Part shown: positions 17,531-25,848 of the stretch, one piece after another
Position numbering within the stretch: position 1 is the stretch's first letter
How the letters are laid out: the number at the start of each line of letters is the position of its first letter
Assembly (NCBI RefSeq): GCF_018531465.1
Contig: NZ_JAHDTF010000026.1
Location: forward strand, 62,001 to 126,000
Direction: 5' to 3'
Source: Sphaerisporangium fuscum
GTDB lineage: Bacteria > Actinomycetota > Actinomycetes > Streptosporangiales > Streptosporangiaceae
Length of the DNA stretch: 64,000 nucleotides
Program-made: the position numbers and the translations under genes
Notes under the pieces: generated by a model
What the model was told of the DNA's origin: nothing
Database searches by the model: none
What the model saw: only the letters and a program-made list of their open reading frames with translations

Positions 17531-17872
17531 ATGAGAGATCAGCTGAGACGTCTCGTCACCGCGGTCAGCGACCCGCTACTCCTGTCCTCCGCCTGCGGCG
17601 GACAGGATCCGTTCGGTGGTTCAGGGGGCTGACGGGTGACCGAAAGCCCCCACCTTGGATGCCTCTGGGCTCGACATGCCGAGCACCATACTCACTGAAG
17701 CCTCGTCGCGCACACTGGTTTTCTCCTCGACCGTGAGCCGCCCGGGAAGCCCGAGCCACCGGAGCCCGGCGTCCGTCAATGGCTCGACCATGACCGGCTC
17801 GCCGGTGGGTACCGTCGGTGGGGATCTCTATCATGCTGCCCCAGAGATCGTCCGTGCCGATGGGGGCCCACC
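17531..17872. other. Leader region between divergent MFS and KOW genes
   Basis: This 342-bp gap has no convincing gene. GAGACGTCTC (17545-17554) is a perfect 10-bp palindrome 31 bp before the MFS start and could be an operator. An imperfect hairpin (CCTGTCC...GGACAGG, about 17580-17606) lies in the MFS leader; chloramphenicol exporters of this type can be attenuator-controlled, but I see no clear leader peptide. Confidence 0.4.
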
Positions 17873-19564
17873 GTGGAGCGTCAGATCGTGAGGATCGTCG
17901 ATGGCCCGTTCGCCGGCCTTGACGCGGAACTCGTATCTGCGGACGGTCAAAGGTTGACAGGGCGCGTATCGATCTTCGGTCGGCAGACAGCGGTCGAACT
18001 CCACCGGGACCAGGTGGAGCACCCCGAGGACATACCCGCGCTGTGGTACAGCGAGGAGGAGGACGGTGAGCAGGTCCTTGCGGGGCTGCGGGAGCAGATA
18101 GCGGCGCAATACGACGACCTCGGGTACGGGAAGAAGTTCGAGTTCTTTCTCGAGCGCGTCGATCTTCCCGAGGAGGATCCGGCTCAGGAGTGGGACGCTT
18201 ACACCGCGTTGTGCACCGAGATCGACGCGCAGGTGCAGCGGCACAGGGCGGCGGCGTTGCAGGAATTCGATCAGGAGATCGCTCTCCTGCCGGCCGGTGA
18301 GGCGAGAAGGCGGGTGGCGGCGGACCCCGGCCGCTGGCTGCCGGCCAAGGCCGCCCGGGAAGAGCGCCGGTCACGGTACCCGGGCATCGACCGCTCCACC
18401 ACCGAAGAACGGTTGCGGGCGACGATGTTCGGGGAACCCGATCCGGCGCCGGCGCTGTGGGAACGGGCCGACCGCCGGCGAGCCGCATCGCGTTGCGCCG
18501 CCGAACTGCGGGACTACGCGGCGTGGAAGGCGGCGAACCGAGCACAGGAACAGAACGAGCAGGTGAGGTCGGCCGCTGTGGCCCAGGTGGAGCACGAACG
18601 CGCCGCGGTCGAAGAACGCCTCGCCCGCGACTGGGGATTCCAGCTGCCCGACTCGATCTTCCGGTTCCGGGCCTTCCTGCTGTCCCTGGGCCCGACGGGA
18701 AAGCAGGCCCTCGATGACCTGGAACTGTCTCCCTTCGGGATCATGGATCTCTTCGATGATCCCGAACGCGAATCCCGGGCCGGCATCGATGTGCGCGTGC
18801 ACGGCCGCTACTACCGCGACCCGCCCGAGTTCCTCACGTTCATGCACGGCGGCACCGACGGGCTGCATTTCGGGCTCTGGTACGACGACGGCCGCACCTG
18901 CACCGGAGTCGCCTCCTACTACAACAACGACGGTGGCGGCGTAGGCCTCCCATCGGGCACCCCTCTCGAGGCGGTCCGGCATACGCTCGAATGGGGATGG
19001 CGCCACGTCGGAGATCAGGATGACGAGCCGGCCGATCCCATGGACCCCGAGGTGGTCGCACGACGGCACCGGCTACGGCTGCTGCGCGAGGTCCTGATGA
19101 CCTTCGAGACCGGCGACCGCGACGAACAAGGCGAGGACTACCACAAAGCGTACGGAGATTCCCCAGAACTGTTCGAGCACGGAGACCCGGATCGGATCGA
19201 GACCCTGGACGGCGGCGGTGCGCTCGTCGACGGTGACACCGTGATCGAACGCGACCGGCAGAGACCATGGAGCGGCGCCTTCTGCACTGCCCTGCGACAG
19301 GAGCTGATCGACGACCCCGCCGTCCGGGAAGCCCACGTCAGCGAGGCACGGCGCCGCTGCGCCGCCGGATACCCCGCCGACGCTCTCACTCTCGGTCGTG
19401 ACCTGCACTGGATCAGCGCAGGAGACCCCGCACTCGAAGACCATGCGAACGAGCTGCTCACCATGGCTTACCGTTCTCTGGGACGCGACAACCTCGCTGC
19501 GATCGCCCAAGCCCACCATCGCCACCGCGATCTCCCCCAGGTGCACGTCCTCGAAGACACCTGA
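17873..19564 (+). CDS. KOW-domain protein with HPF1/DUF2228-like region
   Basis: A 563-residue protein from GTG 17873. Residues 4-47 (VRIVDGPFAGLDAELVSADG, then VSIFGRQTAVELHRDQVE) match the KOW domain of NusG, a nucleic-acid or ribosome-binding fold. Residues about 60-255 are charged and helical, possibly coiled coil. Residues about 256-385 contain DPPEFLTFMHGGTDGLHFGL and CTGVASYYNNDGGGVGLPSG, which recall bacterial proteins annotated 'ADP-ribosylation family' that resemble the HPF1 (DUF2228) fold. The C-terminus (LTLGRDLHWISAGD onward) is helical and repeat-like. I recognise the KOW part firmly and the middle only from memory. No partner gene is adjacent. A role in an ADP-ribosylation response is inference. 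Confidence 0.6.
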   Translation: MERQIVRIVDGPFAGLDAELVSADGQRLTGRVSIFGRQTAVELHRDQVEHPEDIPALWYSEEEDGEQVLAGLREQIAAQYDDLGYGKKFEFFLERVDLPEEDPAQEWDAYTALCTEIDAQVQRHRAAALQEFDQEIALLPAGEARRRVAADPGRWLPAKAAREERRSRYPGIDRSTTEERLRATMFGEPDPAPALWERADRRRAASRCAAELRDYAAWKAANRAQEQNEQVRSAAVAQVEHERAAVEERLARDWGFQLPDSIFRFRAFLLSLGPTGKQALDDLELSPFGIMDLFDDPERESRAGIDVRVHGRYYRDPPEFLTFMHGGTDGLHFGLWYDDGRTCTGVASYYNNDGGGVGLPSGTPLEAVRHTLEWGWRHVGDQDDEPADPMDPEVVARRHRLRLLREVLMTFETGDRDEQGEDYHKAYGDSPELFEHGDPDRIETLDGGGALVDGDTVIERDRQRPWSGAFCTALRQELIDDPAVREAHVSEARRRCAAGYPADALTLGRDLHWISAGDPALEDHANELLTMAYRSLGRDNLAAIAQAHHRHRDLPQVHVLEDT

Positions 19565-19569
19565 TGCGC

Positions 19570-21032
19570 TCACCGACGAACAACACCACGCCGCGAACTT
19601 GCCTCAGCCGAGGGGGAGCCGGACGGGGGCACGGCGACCGATGAGGAGTACAGGGACACGGACTCACCGGTGGTGGTGAGGAGTTCGGCGGCGGCGTCGC
19701 CGTCGATGTCGATCAAGGTGATGTCCAGGCCGAATCGTGTCGCGTACGGGTCGGAGAGGTCGGCGGTCTCGGGGGTGAGCACCCTGGTGTCGCCGGCCGA
19801 CAGGCCGCCGCGTCCGCCGTGGAGGATGTAGACGGCACCCTCGAGGCCGACGGCGACATCGCCGTACCCGTCGGCGTCGACATCGCCGGCCGTGACGGAC
19901 GAGTCGAACCCGGAAACGCCGTCCGGTGCCTCGGGCATGCCCGGCGTTCCGGGCCCCAGCAGCCGGTGCGCGGCCAGCCCGCCGGCCGAGCCCCTGCTGA
20001 TGTAGATCTGGCCGCCCGGGTCCTCGGCGTCCTCGTAGGCGTTGCCCGCGACAACGTCGCCGAAGCCGTCGCCGCCGATGTCGCCGATCGCCACGGAGCC
20101 CACGCCCCAGCCGGGGAAACCACCGGTCAGGCGGCTCGTCAGGCCGGTCGGCGAGCCGCGGTACACCACGCCCTCGCCCTCGTCGGCCGGGTCGTCCACC
20201 GAGTACACCACAGCGAGGTCGTCGAAGCCGTCGCCGGTCACGTCACCGGTGGCGCGAGCGAGCGGACCTCGACGGTCCCCGACAGGACGGTCCTCCAGCT
20301 CGCCCGTCCCGTCCTGGTGCCACGGCCGCCATAGGCCACCCACGCCGCCGAGTCGTCCGTCACGACGAGATCCTGGTAGCCGTCCTTGTTGAAGTCCCCG
20401 GCGGCCGACTGGGGAACGAGCGTGCCGGCCGCCGGTGGCGGCGCGAGGGTGACCGGCGCGCCGGTCAGCCCGGCGGCGGAGCCGAAGACGACGGCCAGTT
20501 GGTGGGCAGGGGGTCTGGCGCGGTCACTCGGCTCCGGCGCACTGATCGCCAGGTCGGCGTATCCATCACGGTCGAAGTCGCCGGAGGCGAGGCTCAAGGA
20601 GGAATCCTCGTCCCAGGCCGCCATGGCACCGATGGAGACGATCTTGCGCTTGGTGCCGGTGAGACCGGCGGCGGAGCCGTACAGCACCTCGACCCGCGCC
20701 TTCGTCGCCTTGCCGTCCGCGCCGGGCTGGGGGACGGCGACCGCCAGATCGGCGTGGCCGTCGCCGTTGTAGTCATGCGCGGCCCGGGCCTTACGGGCGG
20801 CCGCGACGACGCGAGCGGCCGGAGTGGCGACGGCGGTATAGGGCGTGGTAATCGGCGGCGGGGGCGAGGCGGCGTTGAGGGGCGTCGCGCTCGGCGGCGG
20901 GGTCGGGGCGGCATCGGCCGCCGGCGCCGAGACGGGCGTCCTCGTCGTGACAGGTGCCGGCGTCGTGCTGCATGCCACGGTGAGTCCGGCGAGGAGACAG
21001 ATTGCGAGTTTTCCCGTAACAGGGGGACGCAT
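19570..21032 (-). pseudogene. FG-GAP/VCBS-repeat lipoprotein split by a frameshift
   Basis: Two overlapping frames make one protein. From ATG 21032 a lipoprotein signal (LAGLTVACSTT) and Pro/Thr linker precede FG-GAP repeats with DYNGDGHADLAV, DFDRDGYADLAI and DFNKDGYQDLVV, calcium-binding loops of a beta-propeller. That frame stops at about 20238. The next repeats (DVTGDGFDDLAV, DIGGDGFGDVVA, DVDADGYGDVAV, DIDGDAAAELLT) continue in another frame from about 20260 to 19570. The switch lies in a GCTCGCTCGC tandem, a likely slippage site. Joined, it would be about 485 residues with seven blades' worth of repeats, exported and surface-attached. It is either a recent null, phase-variable, or a sequencing error. 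Confidence 0.8.
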
Positions 21033-21247
21033 TCAGTGATCCTAGTGCGGCCGCCGGCCCCGGGGACGTCGCACGTGCTCGCCGGTCTGACAGGCGCCTC
21101 CTGTGGCGCTCAGGGGGGCCGATCGGCGGCTGCCGCTTGTGCGCGGTGAGCCGGTGGCGGCCGGCGATGGCCGGGAAGGCGGCCTCGTCGCCGGCTTGCC
21201 CTCCAGCAAGTCGTCGATGTCGTCGCAGATGTCGGAGAGGTCGTCCT

Positions 21248-21823
21248 TCAGGTCGTCGCGGGTGAGGCGATGACAACGGTGACGTCGGCGGCCTGGTCCT
21301 CGGTGCGGTAGGCGTGTGGAGTGTCGCCGGCGAAGGCGAGCATGTCACCGGTCTGCAACCGCCGAAGATCGTCGGCAGGACCGGCCAGGAGCCGGCCGGA
21401 GGCGATCAGGAGATGCTCGATCGTGCCCGGGGCGTGCGGCACCCCGTCGATGGACAGATGGGCGGGAATCCGCAATCGCCACAGTTCCAGGCTGTGTCCA
21501 CCGCTGATGCGGCGCAGCAGTTCGCGGGTGGGCTGGTCGTGCGCGGCGGCCGTCGACGGCAGGTGCACGGTGCCGGGATCGCTGTCGCGGGTGAGCAGGT
21601 CGGTGAGCGGGACGGCGAGGGCGACCGCGATGGCGTCCAGGGTGTCGATGGTGGGGTTGCCGAGACCTGCCTCCAGCTGTGACAGCGTCCCTTTGCTCAG
21701 TCCGGTTCTCCTGACCAGCTCGGCCTGGCTCATCCCGCGTTGCCGGCGGCGGCGCTGGATCTGGGCACCCGCCGCGGCGGCGGCGCTGCTGGCCGGTGGG
21801 CGTCCGCGGTCGGTGCCGGTCAT
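21248..21823 (-). CDS. XRE-family regulator with C-terminal cupin
   Basis: A 191-residue protein; the ATG at 21823 overlaps the upstream editing gene as ATGA. The HTH is at about residues 20-75 (GAQIQRRRRQRGMSQAELVR, then GLSKGTLSQLEAGLGNPTID), and a cupin follows (about 115-190; LQTGDMLAFAGDTPHAYRTE). This is the SutR/PuuR-like design in which the cupin senses a small molecule. Coupling to an alanyl-tRNA-editing-type gene suggests it regulates that operon, perhaps in response to an amino acid. The effector is unknown. Confidence 0.85.
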   Translation of the reverse strand: MTGTDRGRPPASSAAAAAGAQIQRRRRQRGMSQAELVRRTGLSKGTLSQLEAGLGNPTIDTLDAIAVALAVPLTDLLTRDSDPGTVHLPSTAAAHDQPTRELLRRISGGHSLELWRLRIPAHLSIDGVPHAPGTIEHLLIASGRLLAGPADDLRRLQTGDMLAFAGDTPHAYRTEDQAADVTVVIASPATT

Positions 21824-22554
21824 GACCGCGGCCGGTGGGACGCGGTGTAGGAGACGCGGACGCGGCCCTTCTTCTGCTTCACGCCCGAGATCGTCACCTG
21901 GGCCAGGTCGGCGAGGCTGCGCACGTGGGTGCCGCCGCACGGGGCGGCGTGGAGGTCGCCCAGGTGGACGATGCGCCGGCCGTCCTGATCATGGTCGGCG
22001 GCGACCGGCAGGTCGTCGCCGATGGCTGTGGCCACGAACACGCGCAGCCGATCGGCGATCTTCTCCCGGCCTTCGGCGGTGTCGAGCTCCGGGTCGGCCC
22101 GGGTGGCGTCGAGCTCGATGCGGGCCTGCCCGGGGAAGTGGTTGTTACCGGTCAGTGTCCATCCCTCGGTCCGGGCCGCCGCTTCGATCAGGTGTCCGGC
22201 CGTGTGCAGGGCGGCGTGAAGCAGGCGCAGGTCGGCGTCGACGCGGGCGTGGACCAGGTCGCCCGCCGACAGGCCGACGAGGTCGTCCTCGGTGCTGTGG
22301 CGGGCGCGGAGCACGACCAGGCCGGTCGGCGCGTAGCGGGCCGGGACGACTTCGCACGAGCCGAGCCAGCCGCGGTCGGCGGGCTGGCCGCCGCCCTGCG
22401 GATGGAAGAGGTTCTGCTGCAACGCGACCCAGGCCGTGCCGTCGTCCTCTCGCCCTGTCGCCGCCACGCCAGCGGTGACCTCGGTCAGGTAGGTGTCCCG
22501 CAGGTAGAGGGCGTCCTGTTCGACCACCACATCAGGGCTATTAAAATGAACCAT
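21820..22554 (-). CDS. AlaX-type alanyl-tRNA editing protein
   Basis: A 244-residue protein. It resembles the stand-alone editing domain of alanyl-tRNA synthetase: an N-terminal beta-barrel with NLFHPQGGGQPADRGWL (about 48-64), zinc ligands HTAGH (about 117-121) and CGGTHV (near 207). Family members hydrolyse Ser-tRNA(Ala) or Gly-tRNA(Ala) in trans. It is translationally coupled to an XRE-cupin regulator, an arrangement also seen where AlaX-like proteins may act on free amino-acid derivatives. The start at 22554 lacks a strong ribosome-binding site, so a slightly later start is possible. It would be cytoplasmic. Confidence 0.88.
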   Translation of the reverse strand: MVHFNSPDVVVEQDALYLRDTYLTEVTAGVAATGREDDGTAWVALQQNLFHPQGGGQPADRGWLGSCEVVPARYAPTGLVVLRARHSTEDDLVGLSAGDLVHARVDADLRLLHAALHTAGHLIEAAARTEGWTLTGNNHFPGQARIELDATRADPELDTAEGREKIADRLRVFVATAIGDDLPVAADHDQDGRRIVHLGDLHAAPCGGTHVRSLADLAQVTISGVKQKKGRVRVSYTASHRPRS

Positions 22555-22632
22555 GTGCTCATCATATCGAACGGGACGATGCCCTCCCGCCAGCCGTCCC
22601 AGACTGGCGGGGTGGACGCGGCCGTGAGCTCC

Positions 22633-22985
22633 TCAGGAGTGCGCCACTCCGATGGCGTCCGTCGCCAGGGCGGTCGCCTCGGTTCGTGCCGTCGCCAGCG
22701 AGCTCGCCGCCAACGGCCGGAAGCCGGCCAGGTGCCGGACGAGGTTGGCCAGTGTCATCTCGGCGGTGACGAAGAAGAGGTTGTCGGGAGACATGCCCTG
22801 CTTGGCGAAGTACGCCCACAGGTAGGGGGTCTGGGAAGTCCCATGCCTCCCGCGGGGTGCCCAGGCCGTAGGCTCCGCCTCGCGCGCTGATCACCACGAC
22901 CCCGGTATCGCGCAGCAGGCTGTCGCCTGTGTCAGGGGCGCTGAAGGCACCCGGGAAGCCGTCGTGCAGGAAGCGTGGGCCTCTC
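22633..22985 (-). pseudogene. FMN-dependent NADH-azoreductase, C-terminal remnant with frameshift
   Basis: Read on the minus strand, the segment gives VVVISARGGAYGLGTPREAW, the azoreductase (AzoR) flavin-proximal motif. Reading continues sensibly (YLWAYFAKQGMSPDNLFFVT, then a helix ending VAHS and stop) only if one base of a five-G run at 22825-22829 is removed. About 100 N-terminal residues, including the FMN-binding start, are absent. So it is truncated and frameshifted; the single-base lesion alone could be an error, but the missing N-terminus cannot. No other function is apparent in this stretch. Confidence 0.75.
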
Positions 22986-23010
22986 CGGGGTGTCGGTCCC
23001 AGAGAGGCCC
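22977..23010 (-). terminator. Inverted repeat after the NmrA-like gene
   Basis: GGGCCTCTC and GAGAGGCCC form a perfect 9-bp stem around 16 nt, 42 bp after the stop of the minus-strand oxidoreductase gene. It is a likely terminator and overlaps the edge of the azoreductase remnant. Confidence 0.6.
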
Positions 23011-23051
23011 GCTGGTCTGACGGTCACCCCGGGGTGCCCACTGATCAGGGC

Positions 23052-23903
23052 TCAGTCGGTGCCGGGCGGGTTCCAGACGCCGGTGGCGGCGGTTTCGGTC
23101 ACGTAGTCCTCGAAGCGCCGGGGTGGGCGGCCGAGGGCTTGTTCGACGCCGTCGGAGACCGGGCTGTTCCCGCCGTCGCGGATCGCCACGAGGAGGCCGG
23201 TGAGCAGGCGCGCCATCCCGGCCGGCACGCCGCCGGCGACCGATCGCTCGACGAAGACCGCGGGGTCGATGTCGAGATGACGGACCGTGCGTCCGGCGGC
23301 GTCGCCGATGAGCTCGGCCGCCTCACCGAAGCTGATCGCCCGTGGGCCGGTCAGCGGGTAGATCCGGCCACTGTGGCGGTCCTCGGTCAGCGCCGCCACG
23401 GCGACGTCGGCGATGTCCTCGGCGTCGATGAACGGCGTGCGCCCGTCGCCGGTGGGCAGGGCCAGCGTCCCGTCGAGGATGCCCGGCAGCCAGAAGCTCT
23501 CGCTGAAGTTCTGCGAGAACCAGTCCGGTCGCAGGATGGTCCAGTCGACGCCGGAGCCGCGCACGGCCTGCTCGGCGGCCCAGAGGGGATTGGCCTCGCC
23601 GGCCTCGCCGACGCCGTGGGCCGACAGGAGCACCAGCCGCCCCACGCCCGCGGCGACGGCCCGGGTCACGAATCCGGGGACGCCCGCCCGGGGGTCGGCG
23701 CTCGAACGCCGGTTCGGCTCCAGGATGTACGCGGCGGCGACGCCGTCGAGCGCGGGAGCCCATGTGGACGGGTCGTCCAGGTCGAGGCGGACGTCGCCGC
23801 CGGCGCGGGACGCCGTCCGTACCGTCCGGCCGGCGGCCTCGAGGCGCCGTACGATGCGGCGGCCGGTCTTGCCGGTGCCGCCGAGGATGAGGATGTTCTT
23901 CAC
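23052..23903 (-). CDS. NmrA-like NAD(P)-binding oxidoreductase
   Basis: A 283-residue protein. GTG at 23903 places the Rossmann motif at the very N-terminus (ILILGGTGKTGRRIVRRL, GxxGxxG). The body has the atypical SDR pattern of NmrA/QOR2-like proteins (LVLLSAHGVGEAG, then WTILRPDWFSQNF) and no classical YxxxK. Members reduce quinones or serve as redox sensors. It is divergent from an AraC-family gene 82 bp away, which probably regulates it. A longer upstream reading runs into the AraC gene and is rejected. Confidence 0.87.
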   Translation of the reverse strand: MKNILILGGTGKTGRRIVRRLEAAGRTVRTASRAGGDVRLDLDDPSTWAPALDGVAAAYILEPNRRSSADPRAGVPGFVTRAVAAGVGRLVLLSAHGVGEAGEANPLWAAEQAVRGSGVDWTILRPDWFSQNFSESFWLPGILDGTLALPTGDGRTPFIDAEDIADVAVAALTEDRHSGRIYPLTGPRAISFGEAAELIGDAAGRTVRHLDIDPAVFVERSVAGGVPAGMARLLTGLLVAIRDGGNSPVSDGVEQALGRPPRRFEDYVTETAATGVWNPPGTD

Positions 23904-23985
23904 ACACCCAGGGAACCGCAGGGGGTGCCAGACGATCCATGGGAGAACGTCGCGGATACCTTTGTGCTCGTCTAGCGTGGATGGC

Positions 23986-24936
23986 ATGGACGTCCTGAGC
24001 GACCTGCTGCACCGCGCCCGTGCCGGGAACGCGCTGGTCAGACAGCTGATCCAGCGGCCGCCCTGGTCGCTGACCTTCGCCGACGCCCCTCCGCTCACCG
24101 TCGTGGCCACGCTCGGCGGCGAGGCGTCGATCCGGCTCGGCGACGCCGGCGCGGCGCCGGTGCGTCTCGCGGCGGGCGACATCGCCGTCGTCAGCGGGAC
24201 CGGCCCGTACACGATCGCCGACGACCCGTCCACCCCGCCCCAGGTCGTGATCCGGGGAGGAAGGAAGCACCTCGTCGGCGGCGGCGAGGTCGGGGCCGAG
24301 CGCGCCCTGGGTCCGCGCACCTACGGCGACGGGCTGCCCGGCGCCACGATCATGCTCCGGGCCGGCTACGAACTCCACGGCGACGTGGGCCACCGCCTGC
24401 TCGACATCCTTCCGCCGCTGGCGGTCGTTCCCGCCGGGCCGCGGACGCGGGCGGCGCTGGACCTGCTCGCCACGGAGGTCGCCCGCGACGAACCCGGCCA
24501 GGACGCCGTCCTCCACCGGATGCTGGATCTGCTGCTCGTGCTGGCGCTGCGCGCATGGTGCGCCCGGCCGCGGGCGGCCCTCCCCGCGTGGTACCGGGCG
24601 CTGGCCGATCCCGCCATCGGGGAAGCGCTGCGCCTCATGCACGAGGACCCCGCCCACCGGTGGACCGTCGCCGCGCTGGCCGCCAAGGTCGGCATGTCCC
24701 GCGCCGCCTTCGCCGCGCGCTTCGCCGGCCTGGTCGGCGAGCCGCCGCTCACCTACCTCACCGGCTGGCGGATGACCTTGGCGGCGGACCTGCTCCGTGA
24801 CACCGAGGCGACCGTCGCGGCCGTGGCCCGCACGGTGGGGTACGAGGACGCCTTCGCCTTCAGCGTGGCGTTCAAGCGCTCCCGCGGCGTCACCCCGTCG
24901 GCCTGGCGCCGTGGCCCGGTCACAGGTCCACCGTGA
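23986..24936 (+). CDS. AraC-family regulator with cupin sensor
   Basis: A 316-residue protein from ATG 23986. The N-terminal half is the cupin-type sensor (VRLAAGDIAVVSGTGPYTIA, about 60-80). The double HTH is C-terminal (WTVAALAAKVGMSRAAFAAR, about 225-245; VAAVARTVGYEDAFAFSVAF, about 275-295). This is the 'cupin_6' AraC subgroup often found beside NmrA-like oxidoreductases. It is divergent from such a gene. Its 3' end overlaps the convergent hydrolase gene by 17 bp. The inducer is unknown. Confidence 0.92.
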   Translation: MDVLSDLLHRARAGNALVRQLIQRPPWSLTFADAPPLTVVATLGGEASIRLGDAGAAPVRLAAGDIAVVSGTGPYTIADDPSTPPQVVIRGGRKHLVGGGEVGAERALGPRTYGDGLPGATIMLRAGYELHGDVGHRLLDILPPLAVVPAGPRTRAALDLLATEVARDEPGQDAVLHRMLDLLLVLALRAWCARPRAALPAWYRALADPAIGEALRLMHEDPAHRWTVAALAAKVGMSRAAFAARFAGLVGEPPLTYLTGWRMTLAADLLRDTEATVAAVARTVGYEDAFAFSVAFKRSRGVTPSAWRRGPVTGPP

Positions 24937-25657
24937 CGCCCCAGGAGGCGACGGCCAGGTCGCCGCGGTACGACTCCGCCGCCGCGGCCAGGGCGGGATC
25001 GGACGAGGTGCCGGGCCACAGGTGGGTGAGCAGCAGCCGCGCCACCCCCGCAACGGCCGCGGTACGTCCCGCCTGGCGGGCGGTGGAGAGGTAGGGGGCG
25101 TCCTCGCCGGGGACCTCCTCGGGGTAGGTCGCCTCGGCCAGCAGCAGGTCGGCGTCCCTGGCGAGGTCCGGCAGCGCGTCGGACGGGCCGGTGTCACCGG
25201 TGTAGGCGAGCACCTTGCCGCCGCCGCTCAGCCGCAGCCCGGCGTTCGGCACGTGGTGCGGCAACGCCCAGGTGTCCAGGCGGAACGGCCCGAGCTCCAG
25301 CCCGCCTGAGGGCGGCAGGTCGTGCGGTGCGAAGCTGCCGGCCAGCATCCGCCCGTCCAGCCGCAGAACGGCGTCGAGCGCTCCGGCCGGCGCGTACACC
25401 GGCAGCGCGGGCGGGTGCGCGCCCCCCAGGGCACGGGCGCGCAGCAGAGGGTTCAGGTCGGCGCAGTGGTCGGGATGGCCGTGGCTCACCAGGACCGCGT
25501 CGATCTCCTCGGCCGTGGTGACCTCCAGCAACCTGGGCAGCGTGGCGTACCCCGGATCGACCAGGACCCTGAACCCGTCGCGTTCGACCAGGTATCCGCC
25601 GCACGCCTGCCCGCTCGCCGGCCACGCCCCGCATCCGCCCAGCACCGTGAGCCTCAC
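24920..25657 (-). CDS. Metallo-beta-lactamase-fold hydrolase
   Basis: A 245-residue protein. GTG 25657 follows GGAGG by 5 bp and gives VRLTVLGGCGAWPASGQACG, the usual beginning of cyclic-phosphodiesterase/RNase Z-like MBL proteins. The metal site HGHPDH is in VSHGHPDHCADLN (about 70-82), with later ligands in LPHHVPN, YTGDTGP and LLLTHLWPG. Relatives include RNase Z-like and phosphodiesterase-like enzymes, so the substrate is uncertain. It is convergent with the AraC gene and divergent from the phosphotriesterase gene, 191 bp apart. No signal peptide is seen. Confidence 0.88.
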   Translation of the reverse strand: MRLTVLGGCGAWPASGQACGGYLVERDGFRVLVDPGYATLPRLLEVTTAEEIDAVLVSHGHPDHCADLNPLLRARALGGAHPPALPVYAPAGALDAVLRLDGRMLAGSFAPHDLPPSGGLELGPFRLDTWALPHHVPNAGLRLSGGGKVLAYTGDTGPSDALPDLARDADLLLAEATYPEEVPGEDAPYLSTARQAGRTAAVAGVARLLLTHLWPGTSSDPALAAAAESYRGDLAVASWGVTVDL

Positions 25658-25848
25658 GACCACCTCCGAATGACGCGATGAGCCCCGGCCGTCACCTCGG
25701 CGACCGGTACGAGGAGAGCATGCCGACAAGTGGACCGTTGGTGTACGTCCATTCGCGAGCGCTTCCGGGGGACCACTTGCCGGCGCGTACCGGGTGCGTG
25801 ACCGGCGCCACGGTGGCGGCGTACGCTCCGGAAAAGGGAGGAGCACGC

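Noticed and set aside
17565..18545. A 326-codon minus-strand frame across the start of the KOW gene
   Set aside because: Arg/Pro-rich shadow frame without motifs. The opposite strand carries a well-formed KOW domain.
19138..19573. Minus-strand frames opposite the 3' part of the KOW gene
   Set aside because: They lack ribosome-binding sites and motifs and lie fully within a gene with normal codon use.
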